Below are positions 36,721 to 43,855 of a stretch of 64,000 nt of DNA, piece after piece. The notes beneath the pieces were generated by a model. It saw only the letters and a list, made by a program, of their open reading frames with translations. It was not told the DNA's origin and did no database searches. Source of the DNA: Pyrococcus horikoshii OT3 (GTDB lineage Archaea; Methanobacteriota_B; Thermococci; Thermococcales; Thermococcaceae); NCBI RefSeq assembly GCF_000011105.1, contig NC_000961.1, positions 248,001 to 312,000 on the forward strand, given 5' to 3'. Positions within the stretch are counted from its first letter, which is position 1; each line of letters opens with the position of its first letter. Both the position numbers and the translations under genes were made by a program.

Positions 36721-37686
36721 ATGGAATGGAGGAAGGCTATCTTTACCCTCTTTCTCGTGGTAATGATGTTAAGTCCCCAGTTGAGTGCTGTCCCTCAAGC
36801 CATGGCCATGAGCACGAGCAATTCAAGCATAACCTTCAAGAGGGTTGTTGTTGCCTGGTATGAGGATAAAGGCAAACTCTATATGAACGTCACTTGGGTA
36901 AATAAGGTAGTCAACTTGACAAACCTAACTAGAGGCTGTCCTATTCACAATTCCAACGTTACTCCGAAGATTAACGTTTCCGTAGTTACTCTCTACAACA
37001 TGACAGAAAGGCACGAGTAGCTGCTTTTCTTCAGGCTGAACTTCTACAATGAAACTTTCAATTACACCATGTATGCACTCGTTTACCATGCTGAAAGAAG
37101 TCAGTACAACTTCACTCTGGTTACGAGGATATTCACTGACCCAAAGACGGGCGAGTATAAAGCTTACCTGACTGGAATGAACATTGCTCCAAACAAGGAG
37201 AAGAGGGTCGTTCCAGTTGGGGATGTAATACTTACTGCTAACAACCTGACTCTATCGGAGTACTATTGGACTCTTAACAGAGTTCTAATGAACCTCAGGA
37301 AGCATGATGAGAGTGCCTGGATTTGGGGCAGGAGCGCCTTCGAGCTAAGACACCTATCACACTTAGTAAAGTTAAAACTACCAGAATACAACCAACAGAA
37401 AGCAATAGGACTAAGCATTCCAGTTGATGTTATTGGAATAACTTTAACTTGTATTACTTATCCTAAACATATAGACTGGTGGTGTGCAATAACATCGTGC
37501 GCAACATCAGTAATATTGGGAGTACTTGAATGTGGGGAATGTGCAGCAAGCCTGTTAATTAAGAAACCAAATATCAAAGCATGTACTGCATGCGTAGCCG
37601 CAGTTGGTAGTATAAGCGGGGCCTGTGAGAAGTGCTTTAGTGACTGGACAACTGAGTGCATGCCTGGATATGGGCCCGTGGTGTAG
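36721..37686 (+). pseudogene. Halocin-C8-like secreted Cys-rich precursor interrupted by an in-frame TAG
   Basis: Two reading segments lie in the same frame, 36721-37020 and 37021-37686, parted only by TAG at 37018-37020 (GAG TAG CTG). Read through, the product has about 321 residues: a signal peptide (MEWRKAIFTLFLVVMMLSP to AMA), a glycosylation-rich middle (NSS, NVT, NLT, NET, NFT), and a C-terminal region of about 80 residues (from ITLTCITYP) with ten Cys and hydrophobic/Gly-rich spacers (CAITSC, CGEC, CTAC, CEKC). A ten-Cys C-terminal peptide of 76 residues behind a long secreted N-terminal domain is the layout of the halocin C8 precursor, whose N-terminal part gives immunity. So this may be a peptide antibiotic (archaeocin) gene, now broken or expressed by readthrough. 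The family link is by pattern only. Confidence 0.6.
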
Positions 37687-37699
37687 AGGGTGATGTTAC

Positions 37700-37984
37700 A
37701 TGGAAGCAGAAGTCGTTGGTTATGCTGTTTCAGCTTTAGTGCTTCCTTTTCTTATTTATTACATGGCATTGTCTTTGAAATCTCGGCAGATCAAGAGCTA
37801 TCAAACCTGGGCTGTTATAGCAGCACTCTTCTTATCAATCAGAGGGACGTATAACTTGTTAATTTATCTAAAAGTTGTTAATCCTTGTCTTCTCCTCGAT
37901 AAGCTTTTTTCTGCGTTTGTTTTGGGATCTACAGTGTTAACGCTAATTAATTATTTTAAGGGGAAAAGGGTAAACAAAAAATAA
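37700..37984 (+). CDS. Small membrane protein behind the Cys-rich precursor
   Basis: 94 residues, three predicted transmembrane helices (VVGYAVSALVLPFLIYYMAL; TWAVIAALFLSI; LLDKLFSAFVLGSTVLTLI) and a basic C-terminus KGKRVNKK. GGGTGATGTTAC gives a good ribosome site. It starts 14 nt after the end of the Cys-rich precursor and is most likely in the same transcript. By position it could be an immunity, export or processing partner of that peptide, but the sequence shows no known domain. Confidence 0.65.
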   Translation: MEAEVVGYAVSALVLPFLIYYMALSLKSRQIKSYQTWAVIAALFLSIRGTYNLLIYLKVVNPCLLLDKLFSAFVLGSTVLTLINYFKGKRVNKK

Positions 37985-38107
37985 TATGAACAATTCCACC
38001 AGTAATTTACAGAATGATAATCACTTAAACGAAAATAAAAGGGCAAAGGAAAAATATTTTTAAGATAATTTTAAAAAGAAAAAGAAGCTCGTGGGATAAG
38101 AGTGGTG

Positions 38108-38548
38108 ATGGATCCCTCAGTGGTCTTTGCCTCCCTGCTGGGTTTATCTCTAGTTTTGCTCACTAAGGGAATTATACAATTATCACTCGGAACCGAGAAT
38201 TCGCAGAACCGAGGGAGTGGTTGTTTTAAACCCTGACAACGTGAGTGCTGGCGAGATCTCCTTCAGGCCTTCAGAAAAACTTAAGCAGATTACTAATACC
38301 TTGGAACAGGAGCTAATGGTAAAACTCAAAAAGATAGGCAAAGAAAAGCAGTTTCACTGATTAAATTGGCCACTATTGGCGTTATTGCATCAATTTCGGG
38401 GCTACTAATAGTCGGATAACGTGAATATTATGCGCTATCCCTCAGTTCAAGAGCTATTAACTTAGCCGGAGGAAGAATAAATGAAGCCAAAGTACTTTAT
38501 CCCCTTGTTCCGCTTGAAGATTTTTCTGGCTTTAACCTCCCCAATTAA
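38108..38548 (+). pseudogene. Decayed gene for a small membrane protein
   Basis: Starts ATG DPSVVFASLLGLSLVLLTKG with a hydrophobic helix, in frame to 38236. The meaning then moves to another frame at about 38205-38211 (REGVVVLNPDNVSAGEISFR, then EKLKQITNTLEQELMVKLKK, then KLATIGVIASISG) and again near 38399 (GLLIVG, stop, REYYALSLSSRAINLAGGR to FNLPN and TAA at 38546). Two frame changes and one stop are needed, so the gene is dead or the sequence is faulty. The ancestral product would have had about 145 residues with two membrane segments. No family recognised. Confidence 0.45.
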
Positions 38549-38599
38549 CCGCCACCCCCATGACCAGAACTAACCCTTAATTAAACTATTATGAGGTGA

Positions 38600-38767
38600 T
38601 GCCACAATTATCCTAATAAATAGTATTATAACTTTAGAGCTCTTACTTCAAGCAGTAGGGGTGATTGCCAAGAAGAACACTAGATTGAGATTATTAGCAA
38701 AGTTTTAGTATTTTTGTTAATATTATTTCTTTTGATGATCATGTGGAAAAGAAATACATCCTTCTAG
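38600..38767 (+). pseudogene. Remnant of a second small membrane protein
   Basis: After GAGGTGATGCC the frame TIILINSIITLELLLQAVG continues to NTRLRLLAKF and a stop, while the shifted frame goes on as LVFLLILFLLMIMWKRNTSF to TAG. Together they would make a protein of about 55 residues with two hydrophobic helices. The layout resembles the small membrane protein at 37700, but I could not align them. Confidence 0.3.
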
Positions 38768-38909
38768 ACGAAAGGGTTCTCACGTTGTCCTCACAGGTTC
38801 TGGTGAAAATGGTTTACATAGGAAGTTGAAGACCGCCTCTTCGGGGGGCATTATCAGAGAAGTTGGGATTACCGTGGAGGACTTCATAGAGGTTCTTGAG
38901 GATCCATAA
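38767..38909 (+). pseudogene. Remnant of a small antitoxin-like ORF
   Basis: Segments in different frames read DERVLTLSSQVLVKMVYIG and GIIREVGITVEDFIEVLEDP followed by TAA (38907-38909). The second looks like the C-terminal helix-turn-helix of UPF0175-type antitoxins, where a helix of the form ITVEDFIEVLE is common. One or more frameshifts separate the two. Identification is weak. Confidence 0.3.
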
Positions 38910-39051
38910 TGAGGGCCAATTATAAGTGGGATTGATCTTTAGAATTTATCCCTTTAAATTTTCAGCAAAAAATATTAAGAAAGAGAACTTTTTAACTTGT
39001 TACTATCACGGAATCTTTTCAACAATTTGCGTTGCTTTGCTTTGAGAATCA

Positions 39052-39063
39052 AAATATTTAAAT
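39052..39063 (+). promoter_or_regulatory. Probable TATA box of vapB
   Basis: AAATATTTAAAT, about 50 bp ahead of the vapB ATG (39112), is the only good TATA element in the gap after 38910. The preceding 140 bp show nothing else. Confidence 0.45.
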
Positions 39064-39111
39064 TCTGTGTATTCACATAATGTATCGCACATAATTTATG
39101 TGGTGATTGGA

Positions 39112-39333
39112 ATGCCAAATATGACTATTTCGGTTCCTGATGATCTGTATGAGATAATGAAAAAGCACAGGGAGATTAAGTGGAGCGAGATTGCAAGACG
39201 AGCAATGTGGGAGTATGCGAGGAAGCTTGAGCTCTTGGACAAGCTCTTGGAGAATTCGGAACTTACAGATGATGACGTTAGTGAACTGGCTGAAAAAATA
39301 AAGAGAGAGATCGCGAAGAGGCATGAAGTATGA
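39112..39333 (+). CDS. vapB: VapB-like antitoxin
   Basis: 73 residues from ATG 39112 (GGTGATTGG upstream; an upstream start at 39067 is not supported). MTISVPDDLYEIMKKHREIKW begins as a ribbon-helix-helix, with the short strand and two helices typical of RHH antitoxins, and an acidic/basic helical C-terminus (ELTDDDVSELAEKIKREIAKR) that would wrap the toxin. Its end overlaps the PIN-domain gene by 4 nt (ATGA), the standard vapBC layout. The antitoxin frame is intact although the toxin frame is broken. It may still act on other VapC toxins or simply be in decay. Confidence 0.78.
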   Translation: MPNMTISVPDDLYEIMKKHREIKWSEIARRAMWEYARKLELLDKLLENSELTDDDVSELAEKIKREIAKRHEV

Positions 39334-39753
39334 AAGTTGTCGTTGATGCTAACGTGATTATTTCTGCATTCAAAAGGGATTCTGTAACCCGGAAGATTCT
39401 CCTTTTTCCGTTCATAAATTTCTACTCACCAGCGTATCTTCTAGATGAACTTGAAGAGCACAAGGGAGAAATCATGAAAAAGCTAAGGTCAATGAAGAAG
39501 AATTTAAGGTCATTTTAAACCTCCTGCTTGGGAATGTGAAGGTTCTTCCAAAAGAAGCTTATATATTGATAAGATGGAAGAAGCCTTGAAAATTGTGGGG
39601 GAGATTGATAGAGATGATGCTCCTTACTTTGCACTTGCCTTGAAAATTAACGCCGGAATCTGGAGCTATGATAAAAAGCTTTACAATCAGAAAAAGGTTA
39701 AAATCTTCACGACGGGAGAGCTTTTTGAAATCATAAGAAAAGGGAAGTTTTAA
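39330..39753 (+). pseudogene. vapC: vapC PIN-domain ribonuclease, broken by two frameshifts
   Basis: Begins MKVVVDANVIISAFKRDS with the first PIN Asp and continues to LLDELEEHKGEI with the next acid, but the frame stops at 39518. The next frame goes on as EEFKVILNLLLGNVKVLPKEAY, and after another shift near 39560 as YIDKMEEALKIVGEIDRDDAPYFALAL with the third acidic group, then WSYDKKLYN to the stop at 39751-39753. Restored, the protein would have about 140 residues and all PIN catalytic acids. Two small indels, one early, silence the toxin. Overlaps vapB by 4 nt. Confidence 0.75.
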
Positions 39754-39914
39754 AAATGGGGGTTATATCTAATCCTTCGCGAGCTTAAAAAAATAAGAGT
39801 TGGCCTTTCACTTCTCTTAGAGTCTTATTAGAACTCTGTCAAGTCGTCCGAGGTAGAATTTAAACCTTACCTACTGCACCAAAGGGAACAGCACAAAGTT
39901 GGTGAGGGAGGATC
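39754..39914 (+). other. Gene-less stretch, possible antitoxin debris
   Basis: About 160 bp between the two broken vapC genes. A broken reading KIRVGLSLLLESY, stop, NSVKSSEVEFKPYLLHQREQ could be the remains of an antitoxin that belonged to the following vapC. Nothing else was recognised. Confidence 0.25.
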
Positions 39915-40250
39915 GTGATAGTCATTGATTCCTCGTTTTAATATAAGGAAGAAAGCTGGGAAAAAGTCCACGCTTGGAACCACATGCAGTTGACATGTTA
40001 ATCATTGAAACCACAAATGTAAGGTAATAATGAGGCTCTAGAACTTTACAAGCAGATGGAGAAGCTCATGGAAGTGATAATATTAAAGCCGGGGTCAGAA
40101 ATACCTGCAGGAAGCTCTGGAAATTGCTATAGATTATAATATCTCCATTTATAACAGCCTGTTCTTAACACAAGCAAGAGAATTAGAAGCTAAATCTCTT
40201 TGTCAGATAAAATGCTGGGGATATTTTTCCATCCCTATTCACTTGAAAAG
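39915..40250 (+). pseudogene. Second vapC-like PIN gene, heavily decayed
   Basis: GGGAGG precedes a GTG at 39915 that opens VIVIDSSF, the first PIN strand with its Asp, followed at once by a stop. Further pieces in changing frames read KEESWEKV, VDMLIIETTNV (second acid), NEALELYKQMEKLMEVIILKP and EALEIAIDYNISIYNSLFLTQ then ARELEAKSL, which is the C-terminal PIN motif (Y-[DN]-S-L-F-L-x-x-A). At least four indels or stops are needed. The right end is approximate. Confidence 0.55.
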
Positions 40251-40294
40251 AAGAAAATTGAGAAATTTTCTTGACAAGAATGGATAGTCCATCA

Positions 40295-40316
40295 TTTAAA
40301 CATATTTATGTTAAAA
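40295..40316 (+). promoter_or_regulatory. Imperfect palindrome ahead of purT, shared with purD
   Basis: TTTAAACATA followed by TTTATGTTAAAA lies directly upstream of the purT TATA element (CTTAAATATA, 40320-40329). It shares 16 of 22 positions with the motif upstream of purD, including AACA at the left and TTTATGT at the right. A common purine regulator site is inferred. Confidence 0.5.
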
Positions 40317-40371
40317 AGGCTTAAATATAATTTAAATTTTAACATTTATACGTCAATTAGGGGTGGTGGTT

Positions 40372-41664
40372 ATGATAAAGCTTAGAGATGAACTTGGAAC
40401 TGCAACTACGGATTCAGCCCAAAAGATCCTCCTTTTAGGGAGTGGTGAGCTTGGAAAGGAGATAGCGATTGAAGCCCAAAGACTAGGCGTTGAGGTTGTA
40501 GCCGTTGACCGCTACGCTAACGCTCCAGCTATGCAAGTTGCCCACAGGAGTTACGTCGGGAACATGATGGATAAGGATTTCCTTTGGAGCGTCGTTGAAA
40601 GGGAAAAGCCCGATGCAATTATCCCCGAGATAGAGGCGATAAATCTAGATGCCCTCTTCGAATTCGAGAAGGATGGTTATTTTGTAGTTCCAAATGCAAG
40701 AGCTACCTGGATAGCTATGCACAGGGAGAGGCTTAGGGAAACCCTTGTGAAGGAAGCAAAGGTTCCTACTTCCAGGTATATGTACGCTACAACCCTTGAT
40801 GAACTCTATGAGGCCTGTGAAAAGATCGGTTATCCATGCCACACAAAGGCTATAATGAGCTCCTCGGGAAAGGGATCGTACTTCGTCAAGGGGCCCGAGG
40901 ACATTCCGAAAGCCTGGGAAGAAGCAAAGACTAAAGCGAGAGGTAGTGCAGAGAAGATAATAGTTGAGGAACATATAGACTTTGACGTGGAGGTTACGGA
41001 ATTAGCCGTTAGACATTTTGATGAGAATGGGGAGATCGTGACTACTTTCCCAAAGCCCGTTGGCCATTACCAGATAGATGGTGATTACCACGCAAGCTGG
41101 CAACCGGCCGAGATTAGTGAGAAAGCTGAAAGGGAGGTCTACAGGATAGCGAAGAGGATTACAGATGTTCTTGGAGGCTTAGGGATTTTCGGTGTTGAGA
41201 TGTTTGTTAAGGGGGATAAAGTCTGGGCGAATGAAGTTTCTCCAAGGCCTCATGATACTGGAATGGTAACTTTGGCTTCTCATCCTCCAGGATTCTCTGA
41301 GTTTGCCCTTCACTTAAGGGCAGTTCTTGGGCTTCCAATCCCAGGGGAGTGGGTAGATGGCTATAGGCTTTTCCCGATGCTTATACCTGCTGCAACTCAC
41401 GTTATAAAGGCAAAGGTTTCAGGGTATTCACCTAGATTCAGAGGATTAGTCAAAGCTCTAAGCGTTCCAAACGCAACGGTGAGGCTTTTCGGTAAGCCTG
41501 AAGCTTACGTTGGAAGAAGACTGGGTATCGCTCTAGCCTGGGATAAGGATGTTGAGGTTGCGAAAAGGAAAGCTGAAATGGTAGCTCACATGATTGAGCT
41601 GAGAACGAGGAGTAGCGACTGGCACGATCAAAATTATGAAAAAAGGAAGCACTTACTCCGATAG
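40372..41664 (+). CDS. purT: Formate-dependent GAR transformylase (ATP-grasp)
   Basis: 430 residues from ATG 40372 behind GGGGTGGTGG; a GTG start at 40363 would add three residues. ATP-grasp protein: N-terminal PreATP domain ([28 protein letters not shown]), the Gly/Ser-rich nucleotide loop SSSGKGSYF, and the metal site [27 protein letters not shown]. PurT makes formyl-GAR from GAR, formate and ATP through formyl phosphate, replacing the folate-using PurN in Thermococcales. It matches my memory of P. horikoshii PH0318. Its end overlaps purE by 12 nt on the other strand. Confidence 0.96.
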   Translation: MIKLRDELGTATTDSAQKILLLGSGELGKEIAIEAQRLGVEVVAVDRYANAPAMQVAHRSYVGNMMDKDFLWSVVEREKPDAIIPEIEAINLDALFEFEKDGYFVVPNARATWIAMHRERLRETLVKEAKVPTSRYMYATTLDELYEACEKIGYPCHTKAIMSSSGKGSYFVKGPEDIPKAWEEAKTKARGSAEKIIVEEHIDFDVEVTELAVRHFDENGEIVTTFPKPVGHYQIDGDYHASWQPAEISEKAEREVYRIAKRITDVLGGLGIFGVEMFVKGDKVWANEVSPRPHDTGMVTLASHPPGFSEFALHLRAVLGLPIPGEWVDGYRLFPMLIPAATHVIKAKVSGYSPRFRGLVKALSVPNATVRLFGKPEAYVGRRLGIALAWDKDVEVAKRKAEMVAHMIELRTRSSDWHDQNYEKRKHLLR

Positions 41665-42174
41665 ATACCTTTCCCATCCCATCTCTTCTAATCTTTTTGC
41701 CTTTTCTTCGACTTTCCTTTTCATATCTTTCATGTACCTTCTAAGCTTTTCTTTGATCTCGGGGTATTTTATTCCCAGGATCCTCAGGGCTAAAAGTGCA
41801 GCGTTCTTCGCGTTATCTATAGCTACGGTAGCAACCGGGATCCCACTTGGCATTTGAACTATCGATAACAAGGAGTCGAGACCATTCAAGGCTTTACTCT
41901 TTATTGGCACTCCAATAACGGGTAGAACCGTTAGTGATGCAATAATCCCTGGGAGGTGGGCCGCTCCTCCAGCTCCAGCTATTATTACTTCTATTCCCCT
42001 TTCCTCCGCTTTCTTTGCGTATTCATAAGCTCTCTCTGGAGTCCTATGGGCCGATATTATCGTTATCTCATACGGAACCCCAAACTCTTCCAAAATCCTT
42101 GCGGCCTCTTTCATTACTGGTAAATCAGAGTCACTACCCATTATAATTCCAACGAGTGGCTTTTCACTTTTCAT
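41653..42174 (-). CDS. purE: AIR carboxylase / N5-CAIR mutase catalytic subunit
   Basis: 173 residues from ATG 42174 (GGTGATAAGC upstream). PurE signature: [14 protein letters not shown] at the N-terminus, [14 protein letters not shown] with the catalytic His, and [25 protein letters not shown]. It carboxylates AIR to CAIR. No purK is present in the window, so either PurE uses CO2 directly (class II) or purK is elsewhere. The C-terminal coil ([18 protein letters not shown]) is longer than in bacterial PurE. Its message starts in the gap to the DUF257 gene, where a T-rich TATA element is seen near 42250. Confidence 0.95.
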   Translation of the reverse strand: MKSEKPLVGIIMGSDSDLPVMKEAARILEEFGVPYEITIISAHRTPERAYEYAKKAEERGIEVIIAGAGGAAHLPGIIASLTVLPVIGVPIKSKALNGLDSLLSIVQMPSGIPVATVAIDNAKNAALLALRILGIKYPEIKEKLRRYMKDMKRKVEEKAKRLEEMGWERYLSE

Positions 42175-42274
42175 GCTTATCACCACATTTGAGATTTCTA
42201 GCTATCCCTGGGATACCCTAGCAATTTAATGTCAATATTTAAAAAGTTTCTTCGAATATTTCTACATATATGTG

Positions 42275-43036
42275 CTAATCGACTCTCCTCAACTTGGGCT
42301 CATTTCCCTTGAATTCATATTCAAACCTAACGAGCTCCTCTATAGGCTTGGGTGTCTTTATGACAAGTAGCTCTCTCTTTATTCCGTTTTCTCCCAGAGA
42401 GCTTCTCGTTTTCAGCACGTAATCTGCTCTCCTATATACGGAGAGGAGAACTCTTTTATCTTTTACTCCCTCCCACAGCCAGAAGTTGGTTCCCCTTGGA
42501 TACTTCTTATAAGCTGGATGACCGTACCTAACCTCGGCCGAGGTCTCTAGATACCTAAGGGTTTCTTCAGGCGTAAAGACTTCAAGGTATCCAGACATTG
42601 ATATTGCAAATCCGTAAAGTTCCCTTCCTTCGAAGAGATTTAAATCCATCCATACCTTTTTGTGATCCTCAACGGCCTTTGCGTATTTTATGGGGAGCGT
42701 TTCTGAAGATAGCATCCCTTCCAAGTACCAAACTCCTGGCATGGTTGCTTTAATTCCATGGAAGCTACCAAAAGTGTCCACTATTGCCAGTCTGTGGTTC
42801 TCTAAATATTTAATTACATCTACTCCAAATCTTGATAGGATCCTTATTATCAATTGTAGTGGATACGAAATGCTAAACATGCCAACTAAATTATCACTTT
42901 TGAGCTTCCTTGAAAGTATGTAAAATAGAATATCCTTCCCGCGAGAGGATGCATCTTCCTCATGTATCAATATTAGTGAATGCTTCTTTATTTTTCCAAT
43001 TTCCCTATCAAGTTCCTCTATCTCCCAGGATATCAT
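42275..43036 (-). CDS. DUF257 protein, second of a paralogous pair
   Basis: 253 residues from ATG 43036 with AGGAGG seven bases upstream. It has the outline of a RecA/KaiC-like fold (SLILIHEEDASSRGKDILFYIL, RLAIVDTFGSFHG) but no Walker A glycine loop; where a P-loop would be stands HEEDASSRGKD. The domain is known as a Pyrococcus family of unknown function (DUF257). It is two bases behind the paralogue at 43039-43698, so the pair is cotranscribed. The extra 35 residues at the C-terminus include a basic and Glu-rich tail (VRFEYEFKGNEPKLRRVD). Binding a ligand rather than hydrolysing ATP seems more likely. Confidence 0.72.
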   Translation of the reverse strand: MISWEIEELDREIGKIKKHSLILIHEEDASSRGKDILFYILSRKLKSDNLVGMFSISYPLQLIIRILSRFGVDVIKYLENHRLAIVDTFGSFHGIKATMPGVWYLEGMLSSETLPIKYAKAVEDHKKVWMDLNLFEGRELYGFAISMSGYLEVFTPEETLRYLETSAEVRYGHPAYKKYPRGTNFWLWEGVKDKRVLLSVYRRADYVLKTRSSLGENGIKRELLVIKTPKPIEELVRFEYEFKGNEPKLRRVD

Positions 43037-43038
43037 TT

Positions 43039-43698
43039 TCAAACCTCCTTAAATAGTTCAAAAATTAAATTCTCATTGGGCCCCTTAGTTATAATTCCAA
43101 CCTTCTTCCCATTAATTATCCTGGTTTCAAGAACTATATCGGAGGCTAAATATACCGTCTCCTCAAGTATCGGACACTCAAGCTGGGAGTACGTTATTAT
43201 CGTTTTTGGTCTGTATCCTTTTAGGATCTCTTCCCTTAAGGCCCATATAAGTTTGTAAGTCAATAAGGGATTTGAAAAGAGCTTGCATATCCCTGAGCTT
43301 AGGTATGTGAAAAACCAGAAATTGGCAATGTTGGTTGTTTTTAGAGTTTTAATGGCCCACTCTTTTAGTTTACTCACGAATACCACGTCATCTAAGTAGC
43401 CCGAGAGCTTATAAACTCCCTTAATTTTCCTTTCTATCTTATTCATGCTTCCAAAGACGTCAAATATCATGAGATTTTCCCCTAAGTATTCGTCAACGTT
43501 GATCCCGAGATTCTCCATATTTGTCATGAATGTCCTTAGTGGTTCATAAAGGAATAAGAAAACATTATTCTCATTTTCTAGTAAGTGCTTTAATACTAGA
43601 AGGCCAAACCTATCTCCTTCTGACTCTAATTCTTTTTGAATTATTGCAAGAATGCCCCCCTCGGGAATAGAACTCACCAACTCCTCTATTATGCCCAT
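43039..43698 (-). CDS. DUF257 protein, first of a paralogous pair
   Basis: 219 residues from ATG 43698, AGGTGA seven bases upstream. Same fold outline as the downstream gene: opening GGILAIIQKELESEGDRFGLLVLKHLL, the strand LMIFDVFGSMNKIERKIKGVY aligned with the paralogue's LAIVDTFGSFHGIKATMPGVW, then LDDVVFVSKLKEWAIKTL and a closing segment PKTIITYSQLE and VLETRIINGKKVGIITKGP. No Walker A. It reads away from purD, sharing the 157-bp intergenic region. Function unknown; genes of this kind were described from Pyrococcus. Confidence 0.72.
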   Translation of the reverse strand: MGIIEELVSSIPEGGILAIIQKELESEGDRFGLLVLKHLLENENNVFLFLYEPLRTFMTNMENLGINVDEYLGENLMIFDVFGSMNKIERKIKGVYKLSGYLDDVVFVSKLKEWAIKTLKTTNIANFWFFTYLSSGICKLFSNPLLTYKLIWALREEILKGYRPKTIITYSQLECPILEETVYLASDIVLETRIINGKKVGIITKGPNENLIFELFKEV

Positions 43699-43782
43699 AG
43701 GAGAGTCACCTGGTTAAAGATACATTTTGAAAATATAAATCAGTTTTGTGTAGGTGGACACTACTTTATTTAGTAATTAACT

Positions 43783-43812
43783 TTTTTGTTAACACGTTTA
43801 TGTAAACAAAAA
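43783..43812 (+). promoter_or_regulatory. Imperfect 30-bp palindrome ahead of purD
   Basis: TTTTTGTTAAC and GTAAACAAAAA form two arms of 11 bp (10 matched) around ACGTTTAT-type centre sequence. It lies directly ahead of the purD TATA (ACCTTATAAT, 43821-43830) and resembles the purT motif over AACA and TTTATGT. A shared regulator is inferred; the divergent DUF257 gene could be affected too. Confidence 0.55.
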
Positions 43813-43855
43813 CCATTAATACCTTATAATTTTGACTTAAATATGGTGATATAAA

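Noticed and set aside
37018-37020. TAG as pyrrolysine codon
   Set aside because: Thermococcales are not known to encode the pyrrolysine system, and no pyl gene is in the window.
39193-39290. C/D-box-like pattern (ATGATGA...CTGA) inside vapB
   Set aside because: The spacing is wrong and the second box pair is absent; coding sequence explains it.
42196-42225. Inverted repeat TATCCC-T-GGGATA upstream of purE
   Set aside because: Short and downstream of the likely TATA; could be an operator or RNA hairpin, but no second copy was found.
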